A stretch of DNA of 64,000 bases, from contig NZ_QQAR01000011.1 in assembly GCF_003350375.1 (NCBI RefSeq), positions 62,001-126,000 on the forward strand. Reading direction: 5' to 3'. Under the pieces are notes generated by a model. The model saw nothing but the letters and a program-made list of their open reading frames with translations, ran no database searches and was not told the DNA's origin. Made by a program: the position numbers and the translations under genes. This document shows, one piece after another, positions 41,104 to 50,917 of this stretch (the first letter of the stretch is position 1; each line of letters begins with the position of its first letter). Source of the DNA: Flavobacterium sp. AG291. GTDB lineage: Bacteria; Bacteroidota; Bacteroidia; Flavobacteriales; Flavobacteriaceae.

Positions 41104-43710
41104 CTACTTCGTGAGCATTCTCTTTATCTCGTTCAGTTTCATTAGCGCCTCTACCGGTGTAAGCGTATTGATATCGAGATTAACGATCTCTTCTTTTATT
41201 TCCTGCAATAACGGATCATCAAGATTAAAGAAACTTAACTGTAATTCATCCTTGGCTGCCGGTTTGCCGTTTGACAATGCTTCACCTGAATGATCTTTCT
41301 CAAGCTTTTTAAGCAGCTTTTGCGCCTTTTGTATTACCGTTTGTGGCATTCCGGCCATCTTTGCCACATGGATACCAAAACTGTGCGCAGAACCGCCTTT
41401 TACAAGCTTACGAATAAACAGTACTGTATCCTTAAGCTCTTTTACGGAAACGTTGAAATTCTGGATGCGCTCAAAGATATCCTGCATCTCGTTCAGTTCA
41501 TGGTAATGCGTTGCAAACAATGTCTTTGGCTGTGCCGGGTGTTCATGCAAAAACTCGGCAATAGCCCAGGCAATAGAAATACCGTCATACGTACTTGTAC
41601 CACGACCGATCTCATCCAAAAGAATAAGGCTTCTGTCAGATATATTGTTCAAAATGCTGGCCGTTTCGTTCATCTCTACCATAAAGGTCGATTCGCCCAT
41701 AGAGATATTATCTGACGCTCCTACCCTTGTAAATATCTTATCTACAATACCCATACGAACGCTTTCAGCAGGCACAAAACTTCCCATCTGCGCGAGCAAT
41801 ACGATCAGTGCCGTCTGACGAAGAATGGCCGATTTACCCGACATATTCGGACCGGTGATCATAATGATCTGCTGTCCGCTTCGGTCAAGGTAAACATCGT
41901 TGGTAATGTATTCTGTGCCGACAGGTAATTGCTTTTCGATAACAGGGTGGCGGCCTTCTTTTATCTCAAGATCAAAGCTATCGTCGATAACCGGGCAAAC
42001 ATATTTATTATCAATTGCCAGTTGGGCAAATGAACTAAGACAGTCCATTTGTGCCACAAGGCTCGCATTAAGCTGTACCGGTTTTATATAGGTCCCAATC
42101 CAGATAACCAACTGCTCAAACAACTGTGTTTCCAGCGCATGGATTTTTTCCTCGGCACCTAATATTTTAGATTCATATTCTTTAAGCTCTTCGGTAATGT
42201 AGCGCTCTGCATTTACCAATGTTTGCTTGCGTATCCACTCCGCCGGAACTTTGTCTTTATGCGTATTGCGCACTTCGATATAATAACCGAATACATTATT
42301 AAATGAAATCTTCAATGAAGATATTCCTGTAGCTTCAGACTCCCTTCTTTCTATTCCTTCAAGATATTCTTTACCGGAATTAGAGATATTCCTTAAATCA
42401 TCAAGCTCGGGATGAATACCCATTGCAATGGCATTTCCTTTATTGATAGATACCGGAGCATCAGGGTGAAGTGTAGTTTTTATCTTCTCACGAAGCAGGT
42501 CGCAGGCGTGCAGGCTGTCACCAATAGCTTTAAGTGCATCGTTTTTGCTATCCAGCGCCAGTGCTTTTATGGGCACAATGGCGTCTAGCGAGTCTTTCAG
42601 GTAAATTACCTCACGCGGACTCACCTTACCCGTCGCAACCTTAGAGATAAGACGTTCCAGGTCGGAAATCTGCTTAATCTGGTATTGTATCTTGTTAAGG
42701 GTTTCCTGATTGTCTTTCAGGTAAGCCACAACCTCATGACGCGCACGCACCTTATTAGCATCCTTTAGCGGAAGCGCCAGCCAGCGTTTCAGCAGTCGGC
42801 TACCCATAGGCGAAAGCGTTTTATCGATGACGTCAAGCAGGGTTACAGCATTCAGGTTCGGGCTTTGGTACAGCTCAAGGTTACGGATGGTAAAGCGGTC
42901 CATCCATACATAGGCATCCTCAGCAATACGCTGAATACTTGTAATATGCTGCACTTTGTTATGTTGCGTTTCCGACAGGTAATACAGCACCGCTCCCGAA
43001 GCGATGATACCTTCCTGCAACTCCTCTACCCCAAAACCTTTAAGGGAATTGGTTCCGAAGTGGGCTGTAAGGTTCTCAAAAGCATAATCTTCTTTATACA
43101 CCCAGTCTTCGAGGTAGAAAGTATGAAAATCTTCTCCAAAGGCTTCCCTGAAATTATTTTTCTCCGCTTTAGGTACCAGCACCTCACTCGGACTGAAGTT
43201 TTGTAATAGTTTATCAATGTATTCCTCATTACCCTGCGCCGTAAGAAATTCTCCCGTAGACACATCAAGGAATGAAACACCCATTGTCCTTTTTCCAAAA
43301 TATACCGACGCCAAAAAGTTATTGCTTTTAGAGTGCAGCACCTCATCGTTCATCGAAACTCCCGGAGTTACCAGTTCGGTCACGCCACGTTTCACGATGG
43401 TCTTTGTCATTTTCGGATCTTCCAGCTGGTCGCATATCGCCACACGAAGACCGGCCTTAACCAGCTTTGGCAAATAGGTATTCAGCGAGTGGTGCGGAAA
43501 CCCGGCAAGAGCCGTTTCGGTTTCGCTGCCCGCTCCCCTTTTGGTAAGTACTATCCCTAATATCCCGGCCGCCCTTATGGCATCTTCGCCAAAGGTCTCA
43601 TAAAAATCGCCCACACGAAACAACAGGCAGGCATCAGGATACTTTGCCTTAATCTCGTTATACTGTTTCATTAACGGGGTTTCTTTGGGTGCTTTTTCTT
43701 TAGTCGCCAA
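41104..43710 (-). CDS. mutS: DNA mismatch repair protein MutS
   Basis: Mismatch-recognising ATPase of 868 aa, typical length. Mismatch-binding domain I has the Phe-x-Glu wedge in [16 protein letters not shown] at about 29-44. The connector, lever and clamp domains follow ([14 protein letters not shown] at about 478). The ATPase domain has Walker [14 protein letters not shown] with Lys626, Walker [18 protein letters not shown], and the ATHYHEL motif. The C-terminal helix-turn-helix region ([32 protein letters not shown]) is intact. No mutL is in this window. Upstream lie a hairpin and a family A repeat. Confidence 0.97.
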   Translation of the reverse strand: MATKEKAPKETPLMKQYNEIKAKYPDACLLFRVGDFYETFGEDAIRAAGILGIVLTKRGAGSETETALAGFPHHSLNTYLPKLVKAGLRVAICDQLEDPKMTKTIVKRGVTELVTPGVSMNDEVLHSKSNNFLASVYFGKRTMGVSFLDVSTGEFLTAQGNEEYIDKLLQNFSPSEVLVPKAEKNNFREAFGEDFHTFYLEDWVYKEDYAFENLTAHFGTNSLKGFGVEELQEGIIASGAVLYYLSETQHNKVQHITSIQRIAEDAYVWMDRFTIRNLELYQSPNLNAVTLLDVIDKTLSPMGSRLLKRWLALPLKDANKVRARHEVVAYLKDNQETLNKIQYQIKQISDLERLISKVATGKVSPREVIYLKDSLDAIVPIKALALDSKNDALKAIGDSLHACDLLREKIKTTLHPDAPVSINKGNAIAMGIHPELDDLRNISNSGKEYLEGIERRESEATGISSLKISFNNVFGYYIEVRNTHKDKVPAEWIRKQTLVNAERYITEELKEYESKILGAEEKIHALETQLFEQLVIWIGTYIKPVQLNASLVAQMDCLSSFAQLAIDNKYVCPVIDDSFDLEIKEGRHPVIEKQLPVGTEYITNDVYLDRSGQQIIMITGPNMSGKSAILRQTALIVLLAQMGSFVPAESVRMGIVDKIFTRVGASDNISMGESTFMVEMNETASILNNISDRSLILLDEIGRGTSTYDGISIAWAIAEFLHEHPAQPKTLFATHYHELNEMQDIFERIQNFNVSVKELKDTVLFIRKLVKGGSAHSFGIHVAKMAGMPQTVIQKAQKLLKKLEKDHSGEALSNGKPAAKDELQLSFFNLDDPLLQEIKEEIVNLDINTLTPVEALMKLNEIKRMLTK

Positions 43711-43800
43711 GGGAAATAGGGTTTAAATTAACTTGATGGGCGAAGTTACTCAAATTCTGAAAAAGGTAAACGCGGTGTTGGTAAATGGTGGATAACTTAT

Positions 43801-43872
43801 CTCTTCTTTTGTCTTGAAACAAAAGAAGCAAAAAAACCTCACCCCAGCCCCTCTCCTTTGGAGAGGGGAGCG
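43801..43872. repeat. CTTCTTTTG/CAAAAGAAG hairpin followed by a family A repeat
   Basis: First an inverted repeat CTTCTTTTG-TCTTGAAA-CAAAAGAAG (43803-43828), then at 43838-43872 CTCACCCCAGCCCC and the palindrome CCCCTCTCCTTTGGAGAGGGG. It lies in the 245-nt gap between the divergent mutS and trmH-type genes, just upstream of the latter's -7 box (TACATTTG at 43923-43930). Confidence 0.7.
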
Positions 43873-43955
43873 AACACAGTAACGAATACGTTTGATATCA
43901 GGCTATTTCTTTAAAATATGTTTACATTTGCGGTTATCTATTCCAAAAAACACTC

Positions 43956-44495
43956 ATGAGAAAATTAGCTAACAGTGAGTTGGGCCGCAAAAGCATTGAA
44001 GACTTTAAGGAAGCCGAGAAGACCCCGCTCATTATAATACTTGACGACATCCGCAGCCTGCACAATATAGGCTCGGTGTTTCGTACTGCCGACGCTTTTC
44101 TGGTAGAGAAGATCTACCTGTGCGGCATTACCGCTACCCCTCCCAACAAGGAGATTCATAAAACAGCCCTTGGAGCTACCGATACCGTAGCCTGGGAATA
44201 TGCCAAAGATGTTCTCGAAGTCATTACAAAACTTCAGGCAGACGGCACTGATGTATGGGCTATAGAACAGGTGGAAAATTCGGTTTACCTGAATGATTTT
44301 CAGCCTGAAGAAGGAAAGAAATATGCCCTTGTTTTTGGCAACGAGGTAAAAGGTGTTTCGCAGGAAGCCATAAAACTGTGCAGTGGCACTATTGAGATCC
44401 CACAACTTGGGACTAAACATTCCCTCAACATCTCGGTAAGTGCCGGTATAGTGGTGTGGGATATTTTCCAGAAAAACCATATAACAGCAGGTTAA
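43956..44495 (+). CDS. TrmH/SpoU-family RNA 2'-O-methyltransferase
   Basis: Protein of 179 aa with the SPOUT fold and no N-terminal RNA-binding extension. The three motifs are present: motif 1 LDDIRSLHNIGSVFRTADAF at about 28-48, motif 2 ALVFGNEVKGVSQEAI at about 124-140 and motif 3 EIPQLGTKHSLNISVSAGIVVWDIF at about 147-173, which form the knotted SAM site. The likely substrate is a tRNA ribose (as in Gm18 TrmH) or rRNA; sequence alone does not decide. An exact -7 box, TACATTTG at 43923-43930, precedes it. Confidence 0.92.
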   Translation: MRKLANSELGRKSIEDFKEAEKTPLIIILDDIRSLHNIGSVFRTADAFLVEKIYLCGITATPPNKEIHKTALGATDTVAWEYAKDVLEVITKLQADGTDVWAIEQVENSVYLNDFQPEEGKKYALVFGNEVKGVSQEAIKLCSGTIEIPQLGTKHSLNISVSAGIVVWDIFQKNHITAG

Positions 44496-44519
44496 GCCCC
44501 AACCTCTCACACTTACGAC

Positions 44520-46634
44520 ATGATACTATTTCAACCCTCTTTTAACGGGAGCATTACTAGTGCGCAACTGTTTGTGATTGCATTATTTCTTTTCACAATT
44601 CAACACAGTAACGCACAAGACATTGCACCCGTTGTTACAGCAACAGGCCAACAAACCTATTGCCCCGGAACTCCGCTAAATATCGTTACGGATTTTAATA
44701 TTACCGATGTTGATGATACCGGCGCGGAAGCTGCGTACATACAGATATCATCAGGTTATGTAAACGGAGAAGACATCGTGAGTCTTAACAGTGTACCTGG
44801 ACTTACAGCAACATGGAATGCAACATCGGCAACCCTTACCATAAAAAGCACTACACCCGGCGCGGAAATACCTTATCCGACACTTAGAGATGCCATAAAA
44901 TTTAACGTTATATACAACAATATGTCGGCAAATCCATCTGCCGGACAACGTACTTTTTCCATATCATTAGGCGACGCTAACTATCTGGCTTCAACAGGGC
45001 ATTATTACAAATTCATAGCTGCAGACGGCATTTTATGGACGAATGCAAAAATCGCAGCAGAGAACACCACTTATTACGGACTTCAGGGTTACCTGGCTAC
45101 TCTTGGGTCGACCGACGAAGCTCAGCTTTGCGGGGAACAGGCAACAGGAACGGGATGGATAGGCGGTAGTGATGCCGAACAGGAAGGCGTATGGAAATGG
45201 ATGACAGGTCCCGAAGCAGGTACTATTTTTTGGAACGGTGGAGCAAACGGATCCACACCTAATTTTGCATTCTGGAATAGTGGCGAACCCAACAATATGG
45301 GTGCGGAAGATTATGCCCACATTACAGCTCCGGGAGTAGGTATTCCAGGCTCGTGGAATGACCTTGCCAATGCCGGCAGCGGCGGGCAATATTCCCCAAA
45401 AGGTTATATAGTAGAATTTGGCGGCATGCCGGGCGATCCGGTATTACAGATATCAGCCACTACAACAATAGATGTGGAAAGACTATCCGAAACCACCCCT
45501 GCACAACGCTGCGGCGATGGGGCAGTCACCTTACAGGCAGTCTCAACAGGCGGAATGGTATATTGGTATAACGCTTCAACCGGAGGCAACCTGCTCGCAA
45601 CGGGCTCGAGCTTTACGACCCCATCATTATCGCAAACAACAACCTACTACGCATCAGCATATTCACCGGGCTGCATCACGGGTCCGAGAAGAGCTGTAAT
45701 AGCAACAATCAACACTCAACCCTCCTTACCAAATCCTGATCCAGTTGCGCCAGTTTGTTACGGAGATCCTGCACAACTTACAGCAACTGTTACTTCGGGA
45801 ACATTAAACTGGTATGATGCGCCCACCGGAGGAACACTTTTAGGCACAGGAAGCCCTTTTACTACATCTCCGCTTACTGCCGAAACCATTTTTTATGCCG
45901 AAGTAGTTAGCACCGGATGCACGGCAACGTCACGGGAGGCCGTAACAGTTAGCGTTTTAGCGCTACCGGTTGTAACCGACGAAGAAATAGAATTTTGCGA
46001 AAAAACAAGAACTACAATAAATGCAGGGATTTCAGGTGTAACCTATGAATGGTCGACAGGAGCGACCACCCCATCCATAGAAATTAACGCGGCAGGGACC
46101 TACACGGTTAAAGTAACAAATCCGGCAGGCTGCAGCGCGGTAAAAACCATCACAGCCACTACCCTCCCTTCGGCAGATATAGTCCGCGTGGAGGTGAACA
46201 GCGACGTGGCAACAGTTATCATGTCCGATCCTGAAATAAACCATTATGTATTCTCACTTGATGGCAACAGCTATGGAGACTCAAATGTTTTTTACAACCT
46301 CAATCCCGGGCAGCATACGGTAAAAGTACGCTCTAAAAATGGCTGCGGAAGCGATTCGATGACATTCTACGTATACATGATACCAAAGTTCTTTACCCCT
46401 AATGGTGACAACATCAATGATGTATTTACTATTGCAGGTATGTCAGCCTACCCTCAGGCAACCATCAATATCTTTGACCGCTATGGTAAGATTGTAGCTG
46501 CCTTAAACAGCCGTAACCGTTCATGGGATGGTACATTTCAGGGACACAAGTTACCGGCAACCGATTACTGGTACATTATTAAACTAACCTACGATAGCGA
46601 AGAGATTAAAGGGCATTTTAGTTTGATTCGATAA
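44520..46634 (+). CDS. T9SS-exported C-type-lectin-like protein with B-type (gliding-associated) C-terminal domain
   Basis: Secreted or surface protein of 704 aa. Signal peptide 1-32 (cleavage near SNAQ/DIA). A C-type lectin-like domain is at about 160-302, with GEPNNMGAEDYAHI (EPN at about 256-258, the motif of mannose-type Ca-dependent sugar binding) and SWNDL (WND). Two Ig-like repeats at about 330-395 and 415-480 share VYWYNASTGGNLLATGSSF and LNWYDAPTGGTLLGTGSPF; a third Ig-like unit is at about 490-545. The last ~83 residues (FFTPNGDNINDVFTI ... IFDRYGKIV ... GTFQGHKLPATDYWYII) are the T9SS type B sorting domain. It is probably a surface sugar-binding adhesin; the ligand is inferred only. 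Confidence 0.92.
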   Translation: MILFQPSFNGSITSAQLFVIALFLFTIQHSNAQDIAPVVTATGQQTYCPGTPLNIVTDFNITDVDDTGAEAAYIQISSGYVNGEDIVSLNSVPGLTATWNATSATLTIKSTTPGAEIPYPTLRDAIKFNVIYNNMSANPSAGQRTFSISLGDANYLASTGHYYKFIAADGILWTNAKIAAENTTYYGLQGYLATLGSTDEAQLCGEQATGTGWIGGSDAEQEGVWKWMTGPEAGTIFWNGGANGSTPNFAFWNSGEPNNMGAEDYAHITAPGVGIPGSWNDLANAGSGGQYSPKGYIVEFGGMPGDPVLQISATTTIDVERLSETTPAQRCGDGAVTLQAVSTGGMVYWYNASTGGNLLATGSSFTTPSLSQTTTYYASAYSPGCITGPRRAVIATINTQPSLPNPDPVAPVCYGDPAQLTATVTSGTLNWYDAPTGGTLLGTGSPFTTSPLTAETIFYAEVVSTGCTATSREAVTVSVLALPVVTDEEIEFCEKTRTTINAGISGVTYEWSTGATTPSIEINAAGTYTVKVTNPAGCSAVKTITATTLPSADIVRVEVNSDVATVIMSDPEINHYVFSLDGNSYGDSNVFYNLNPGQHTVKVRSKNGCGSDSMTFYVYMIPKFFTPNGDNINDVFTIAGMSAYPQATINIFDRYGKIVAALNSRNRSWDGTFQGHKLPATDYWYIIKLTYDSEEIKGHFSLIR

Positions 46635-46647
46635 TCGTTGTAAAGAA

Positions 46648-46800
46648 ATTTATTCCCTACGGGAAATATGAGCCAATGCATATTAATTTCTACCAGCATT
46701 CATTCCCTACGGAAAACTTCCATTCCGAATATCGCGTAGCGATTTAATGCTGGTAGCAAACAATTAGAACAGGGAGAAAATTTCCCATAGGGAATAAATT
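46648..46800. repeat. Nested inverted-repeat element, family C, copy 1
   Basis: A 153-bp element. Outer arms AATTTATTCCCTACGGGAAA and TTTCCCATAGGGAATAAATT are complementary with one mismatch over 20 bp. An inner pair, CTACCAGCATT and AATGCTGGTAG, is perfect over 11 bp. The core has ATTCCCTACGG and TCGCGTAGCGATTTAAT. A second copy with the same order is at 57276-57435. Confidence 0.8.
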
Positions 46801-46803
46801 TCG

Positions 46804-47451
46804 TTATACCGCAACAACAGGCTTATGCAACACCAACGATAATATTTGGGCAGGGCTATCAATATGGTAGTCCGGCTTATTATTTTCAAGAGCTTTTTCA
46901 TTGTCGTAACCCCAGCTTACCCATGCAACATCTACACCGCTTTTACGGCAGGCAATTACATCACGAAGTTCATCACCCACATAGAGTATCTCAGAAGGTT
47001 TTACATCTTTATCCCTCAGGAATTTATTAATAAGCAGATGTTTACCAAACATACTTCGGGAAGAATAAATGTGCTTACACTTTACTTTATGCTGCCTGAA
47101 AAACTGCTCGATATTGGTTTTGGAATTGGACGAAAGCACAGCATATTTAACCCTGTTTTCAGTTAATGACAGTAGCAGTTCTTTCATGCCTTCATTAAAC
47201 TCCAGTTTAGGTATTGCTGCTTTATACCTTCGGATAATTACCGAAGCCAGAAAAGGTATTTTATACAATGGCACCCCTAATAGCCGGCAGCGTTCGGTAA
47301 TGCTAAGGCAACGGAGCTCATCGAGATTTTCCTCATTAAGCAGCTGATAATTATTTTTTAGGGCAAGTTCGTTATAGAGTTCAATAAATAAGGACCGAGA
47401 ATCGGCAATAGTGCCGTCAAAGTCGAAGACAATAAATTTATAAGGATACAT
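46804..47451 (-). CDS. HAD-superfamily phosphatase (phosphoglycolate phosphatase-like)
   Basis: Protein of 215 aa with all HAD motifs: motif I VFDFDGTIADS (Asp10, Asp12), a helical cap at about 20-80, motif II YAVLSSNSKTN, motif III lysine in FGKHLLINKFL, and motif IV ILYVGDELRDVIACRKSGVDVAWVSWGY. This is the beta-phosphoglucomutase/Gph subgroup, acting on small phosphorylated metabolites; the substrate is undetermined. An exact -7 box (TACCTTTG on the minus strand, 47479-47486) lies 27 nt upstream. The gene is flanked by repeats on both sides. Confidence 0.92.
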   Translation of the reverse strand: MYPYKFIVFDFDGTIADSRSLFIELYNELALKNNYQLLNEENLDELRCLSITERCRLLGVPLYKIPFLASVIIRRYKAAIPKLEFNEGMKELLLSLTENRVKYAVLSSNSKTNIEQFFRQHKVKCKHIYSSRSMFGKHLLINKFLRDKDVKPSEILYVGDELRDVIACRKSGVDVAWVSWGYDNEKALENNKPDYHIDSPAQILSLVLHKPVVAV

Positions 47452-47478
47452 TTAATGATTGATGATGATTTAATAGTG

Positions 47479-47486
47479 CAAAGGTA
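47479..47486 (-). promoter_or_regulatory. Candidate -7 box of the HAD gene
   Basis: TACCTTTG on the minus strand, exact TAnnTTTG, 27 nt upstream of the ATG. Confidence 0.45.
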
Positions 47487-47520
47487 ATTAGTTATAGCAT
47501 ACGTTTATAAATTATCATCT

Positions 47521-47620
47521 TAAAGCTCGTGAGGAGTGGCATATGATATGTCACTCCTCACGAGCTTTAAGAATTATTATCATTTATTTTCTATAAATAT
47601 GCCGCCAGGTGTGGCCTGAC
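47521..47620. repeat. Family D repeats: long hairpin and CTATAAATATGCCGCC unit
   Basis: 47521-47569 is a near-perfect hairpin, left arm TAAAGCTCGTGAGGAGTGGC, extending through ATAT, with a single G-U pair over 24 bp. At 47591-47620 CTATAAATATGCCGCCAGG and TGGCCTGAC form the second unit, whose CTATAAATATGCCGC is the reverse complement of GCGGCATATTTATAG at 57967-57981. No gene lies in this gap. Confidence 0.75.
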
Positions 47621-48750
47621 TATCTATTTAAATTTACCTGTTCCAGCACCCAAATATAATCCTCCTGATTATGCACGAAATCACGGTTGGAAACATCCAA
47701 TACTAAAACATTAAGTCCACTATGGGTTTTGATGTAATCCAGATACCCCTGATTTATACTCTCAAGATATTCGGCTTTGATGTCCTGTTCGTAGCTTCGT
47801 CCACGCATTTTGATATGCTCAAGCAGTGTTTCGGTAGTCTGATATAAATACACATACAGTCCCGGCCTGCGCATTTCGCCATACATAATATCAAACAGCT
47901 TTTTATATAGCGTATACTCATCTTCCCCAAGCGTAACTTTTGAGAAGATCAGCGATTTGATGATATGGTAATCGGCAACAACAAAATCGGTCTGTGGGTT
48001 TACCTGCAACAGGTCGTCGCTAAGTTGTTGGTAGCGATCAGCCAGGAAGGACATCTCTAGTGAAAACGCATAAAGTTGCGGATCTTTGTAAAATTGTGGC
48101 AGAAAAGGGTTATCAGCAAAACGCTCTAACACTATTTGTCCCCCAAAGTCTTCCGAAAGCTTTCCGGCAAGACTGGTCTTACCAGCCCCTATATTTCCCT
48201 CAATAGCAATATAGCTATGATGTTTTGGATTAAATTGTTCAATTGGCGAAGGCAACTGCACTACAAATTCACATTTGCTTTGGTCTCCCGATTCGGTTAT
48301 CAACTGGTTAATATTCTTTTTGAATTTTGGGTGCTCCCAATGCGGGGCGACATCCCGTAACGGAATCAAAACAAAATTGCGGTTCTGCATTCGCGGATGC
48401 GGTACTTCGAGCGTTGGCTCAGCAATAATCTCATTATTAAAAGTAATCACATCAATATCTATGGTACGCGAATGATAGCGTTCTTCAGGATTGCGAACCC
48501 TGCCACCCTCCAGTTCGGCACTAAGCAATTCGGCTAATAGCTGTACAGCAGGTTTTTGCGTATGCACCAACAAACAGCAGTTATAAAAATCGTCGCCTTC
48601 GAAACCAACAGACGGATTCTCATATATACCCGAAACCTTTACTACCGTAGCAATATGGTTATTAATATAATCGATGCACCATTGCAGGTTTTCAAGGCGA
48701 TTGCCCATATTGCTGCCCAGTGACAGTATAGCTTTGTTTTGAAATCTCAT
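47620..48750 (-). CDS. folK: Bifunctional HPPK (FolK)-deoxynucleoside kinase fusion
   Basis: Fusion protein of 376 aa. Residues about 1-155 are 6-hydroxymethyl-7,8-dihydropterin pyrophosphokinase of folate synthesis: LSLGSNMGNRLENLQWCI, ELEGGRVRNPEERYHSRTIDIDVITFNN and HPRMQNRNFVLIPLRDVAPHW. Residues about 172-376 are a deoxynucleoside kinase: P-loop IEGNIGAGKTSLAGKL with Lys191, an ERF motif in VLERFADNPFLPQFY, and MRGRSYEQDIKAEYLESINQGY (lid arginines). This fusion occurs in Bacteroidota. Both halves keep their main motifs, so both activities are expected. The minus-strand gene is divergent from sppA. Confidence 0.94.
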   Translation of the reverse strand: MRFQNKAILSLGSNMGNRLENLQWCIDYINNHIATVVKVSGIYENPSVGFEGDDFYNCCLLVHTQKPAVQLLAELLSAELEGGRVRNPEERYHSRTIDIDVITFNNEIIAEPTLEVPHPRMQNRNFVLIPLRDVAPHWEHPKFKKNINQLITESGDQSKCEFVVQLPSPIEQFNPKHHSYIAIEGNIGAGKTSLAGKLSEDFGGQIVLERFADNPFLPQFYKDPQLYAFSLEMSFLADRYQQLSDDLLQVNPQTDFVVADYHIIKSLIFSKVTLGEDEYTLYKKLFDIMYGEMRRPGLYVYLYQTTETLLEHIKMRGRSYEQDIKAEYLESINQGYLDYIKTHSGLNVLVLDVSNRDFVHNQEDYIWVLEQVNLNR

Positions 48751-48769
48751 ACCGCAAAGTAAGCGAAAA

Positions 48770-48842
48770 GTATTCAGTTTTCAGTCGCGGTCGTCAGTAT
48801 CTTACTGGCTGAAAACTGAGGCTGTGACTGAAAACTGAATAC
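48770..48842. repeat. Family E inverted repeat (GTATTCAGTTTTCAGTC)
   Basis: Arms GTATTCAGTTTTCAGTC (48770-48786) and GACTGAAAACTGAATAC (48826-48842) are perfectly complementary over 17 bp; between them is another CTGAAAACTGAG. It occupies the folK-sppA divergent gap. A shorter relative, GCAGTCGCAGTATTCAGTAT, is at about 35096-35115 after galE. Confidence 0.7.
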
Positions 48843-48922
48843 TTCTTTAATTTTTCTAACTTAGTAGTTGTAACATATCAGGCTATTTTGCGTCTGATTA
48901 ATAAATAAATTATCATTTCAAG

Positions 48923-50749
48923 ATGAACGATACCCCACAACAACCACAGTACAGGCAACCACAGCCTAAATCGCCCTCATTCCTTAAGAATGTACTTTCT
49001 ACCGTAGTAGGGCTTTTTGTGTTTTGCTTTATTTTCTTCTTTCTAATACTACTTATCGGTATTATTGCCGCTGCTGCCAGCGGAGGGAACGACACAGCCG
49101 TAAAAGTTGAAAAAAACAGTGTTATTGAACTTGACCTTTCTCAGGTTACTAATGATTATTCAGGAAAATTCAAATATAAAGACTTCCCAATGTTTGACTC
49201 TGACAATCAGGAAGGCCTTGTTGATGTTATAAGAGCTATTGATGCTGCTAAAGACGACGAAAGAATTAAGGGAATCACTATAACCAACAGTAGCACCCAA
49301 CTGGGTATTGCCCAAAACAAAGCACTTCGCGATGAGCTTGATGCCTTTAAAAAATCAGGAAAATTTATCGTCGCTTATTCTGACGGTTATTCACAAAGCG
49401 ATTACTACCTGAATTCTGTTGCCGATACCATTTACCTTAACCCGGTAGGTGAAATTGACTTTAAAGGACTTTCATCAGAAGTGATGTTCTACAAAGACCT
49501 TCAGGACAAAACGGGCATTAAAATGGAAGTTATCCGTCACGGAAAATACAAGAGTGCTGTTGAACCTTTCCTAAGCAATGAGATGAGCCCTGAGAACAGG
49601 GAGCAGATTACCGCATTGCTTAACTCTGTTTGGACATCGGTTGTTGGCGATATCGCTAAAAGCCGTAAAATTCCGGTTGACAGTCTTAATGCTGTAGCCG
49701 ACAGGCTTGGTGGCCGTACTCCGGAACTGGCAAAAGAAGCAAAACTTATAGACAAAATTGGTTATATCGATCAGTATGAAGCCGGCATCAAAAAAGCACT
49801 TAAACTGAAAAAGGATGAAGACTATAAAAGAGTATCAATCCTTGATTATGTAAAAGCCACTGCGCTTGACAAACTGCTATCGGGTGGTAAAGACGAGATT
49901 GCCATCATTTATGCACAGGGCGAGATTCGCGGCGGAGAAGGTGATGTGAATACCGTTAGCGAAGTACCAATCCGCAAAGCACTAAAAGAGGCAAGGGAGA
50001 ATGATGCCGTTAAAGCTATCGTACTTCGTGTAGACTCTCCGGGTGGTAGTGCACTGACTTCTGAACTGATATGGAGGGATATTGAACTTACTAAAAAAGT
50101 AAAGCCGGTTGTAGTATCTATGGGTAATATAGCAGCTTCGGGAGGATACTACATCTCTTGTAATGCTAACCGTATTTTTGCAGAAGAAGGTACTATTACC
50201 GGATCGATAGGTGTATTTGGAATGCTGCCAAACTTTACAGAACTGTCTAACCGAATTGGTATCCATACCGAGCAGGTAAGCACACATAAAAACGCATCAG
50301 GATATAGTGTATTCACCCCGCTTAAAGATGACACGAGAGCTATCATTCAGGAAAGTGTAGAGAAAGTATATACAACATTTGTGAGTCGTGTAGCTGCCGG
50401 GAGAAAACTTACTCCGGAGCAGGTTGATGCCATAGGACAGGGACGTGTATGGAGTGGAAGCATGGCACTGAAAAACGGACTTGTAGACGAAATTGGCGGA
50501 CTTGATGCTGCTATTGAATATGCTGCCAAACTAGGCAAAACAAACGACTATTCTGTTTCAGATTATCCTGAGTTTGAAAAAGACTTCAGTAAAATTTTAA
50601 GTATGTTCGGACTTAGCACACAAACTAAAGAAGAGCTTATTAAAGAACAGGTAGGTGTAGAAAACTACCGCGTTATAGAGCGCATTCGTCGTGTAAGCCA
50701 AATCAAGGGCAACCAGGTACTAATGCCTTATGAGCTGACCATAAAATAA
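48923..50749 (+). CDS. sppA: Signal peptide peptidase SppA, 67K type
   Basis: Membrane serine protease of 608 aa that degrades cleaved signal peptides. One N-terminal TM at about 26-53 after a Pro/Gln-rich cytoplasmic start. The protein is a tandem duplication of the S49 fold: the first half carries the general base Lys210 in [12 protein letters not shown], the second half the nucleophile Ser406 in [14 protein letters not shown]. coli SppA uses Lys209 and Ser409, so spacing agrees. [15 protein letters not shown] and GSIGVFG are further signatures. The terminator at 50772-50800 ends the transcript. Confidence 0.96.
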   Translation: MNDTPQQPQYRQPQPKSPSFLKNVLSTVVGLFVFCFIFFFLILLIGIIAAAASGGNDTAVKVEKNSVIELDLSQVTNDYSGKFKYKDFPMFDSDNQEGLVDVIRAIDAAKDDERIKGITITNSSTQLGIAQNKALRDELDAFKKSGKFIVAYSDGYSQSDYYLNSVADTIYLNPVGEIDFKGLSSEVMFYKDLQDKTGIKMEVIRHGKYKSAVEPFLSNEMSPENREQITALLNSVWTSVVGDIAKSRKIPVDSLNAVADRLGGRTPELAKEAKLIDKIGYIDQYEAGIKKALKLKKDEDYKRVSILDYVKATALDKLLSGGKDEIAIIYAQGEIRGGEGDVNTVSEVPIRKALKEARENDAVKAIVLRVDSPGGSALTSELIWRDIELTKKVKPVVVSMGNIAASGGYYISCNANRIFAEEGTITGSIGVFGMLPNFTELSNRIGIHTEQVSTHKNASGYSVFTPLKDDTRAIIQESVEKVYTTFVSRVAAGRKLTPEQVDAIGQGRVWSGSMALKNGLVDEIGGLDAAIEYAAKLGKTNDYSVSDYPEFEKDFSKILSMFGLSTQTKEELIKEQVGVENYRVIERIRRVSQIKGNQVLMPYELTIK

Positions 50750-50771
50750 ATCCCGAAAGGAATTAAAAAGC

Positions 50772-50800
50772 AAAAGCACAATGGTAATCGTTGTGCTTTT
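50772..50800 (+). terminator. Terminator after sppA
   Basis: AAAAGCACAA, loop of 9, TTGTGCTTTT followed by TCTTTTTT. Confidence 0.85.
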
Positions 50801-50917
50801 TCTTTTTTAATAATGGTTATATTATCTAATGTCAGAAAATTACGTGCAACAATAACATGAAATTTGAGTTATACAAGTCAGGATTCCCTATCTTAGGGGC
50901 AAAATTTAAAAAATATC

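Noticed and set aside
43965..44510. 181-codon minus-strand frame opposite the TrmH-type gene
   Set aside because: Fully antisense to a gene with all SPOUT motifs; no independent evidence of coding.
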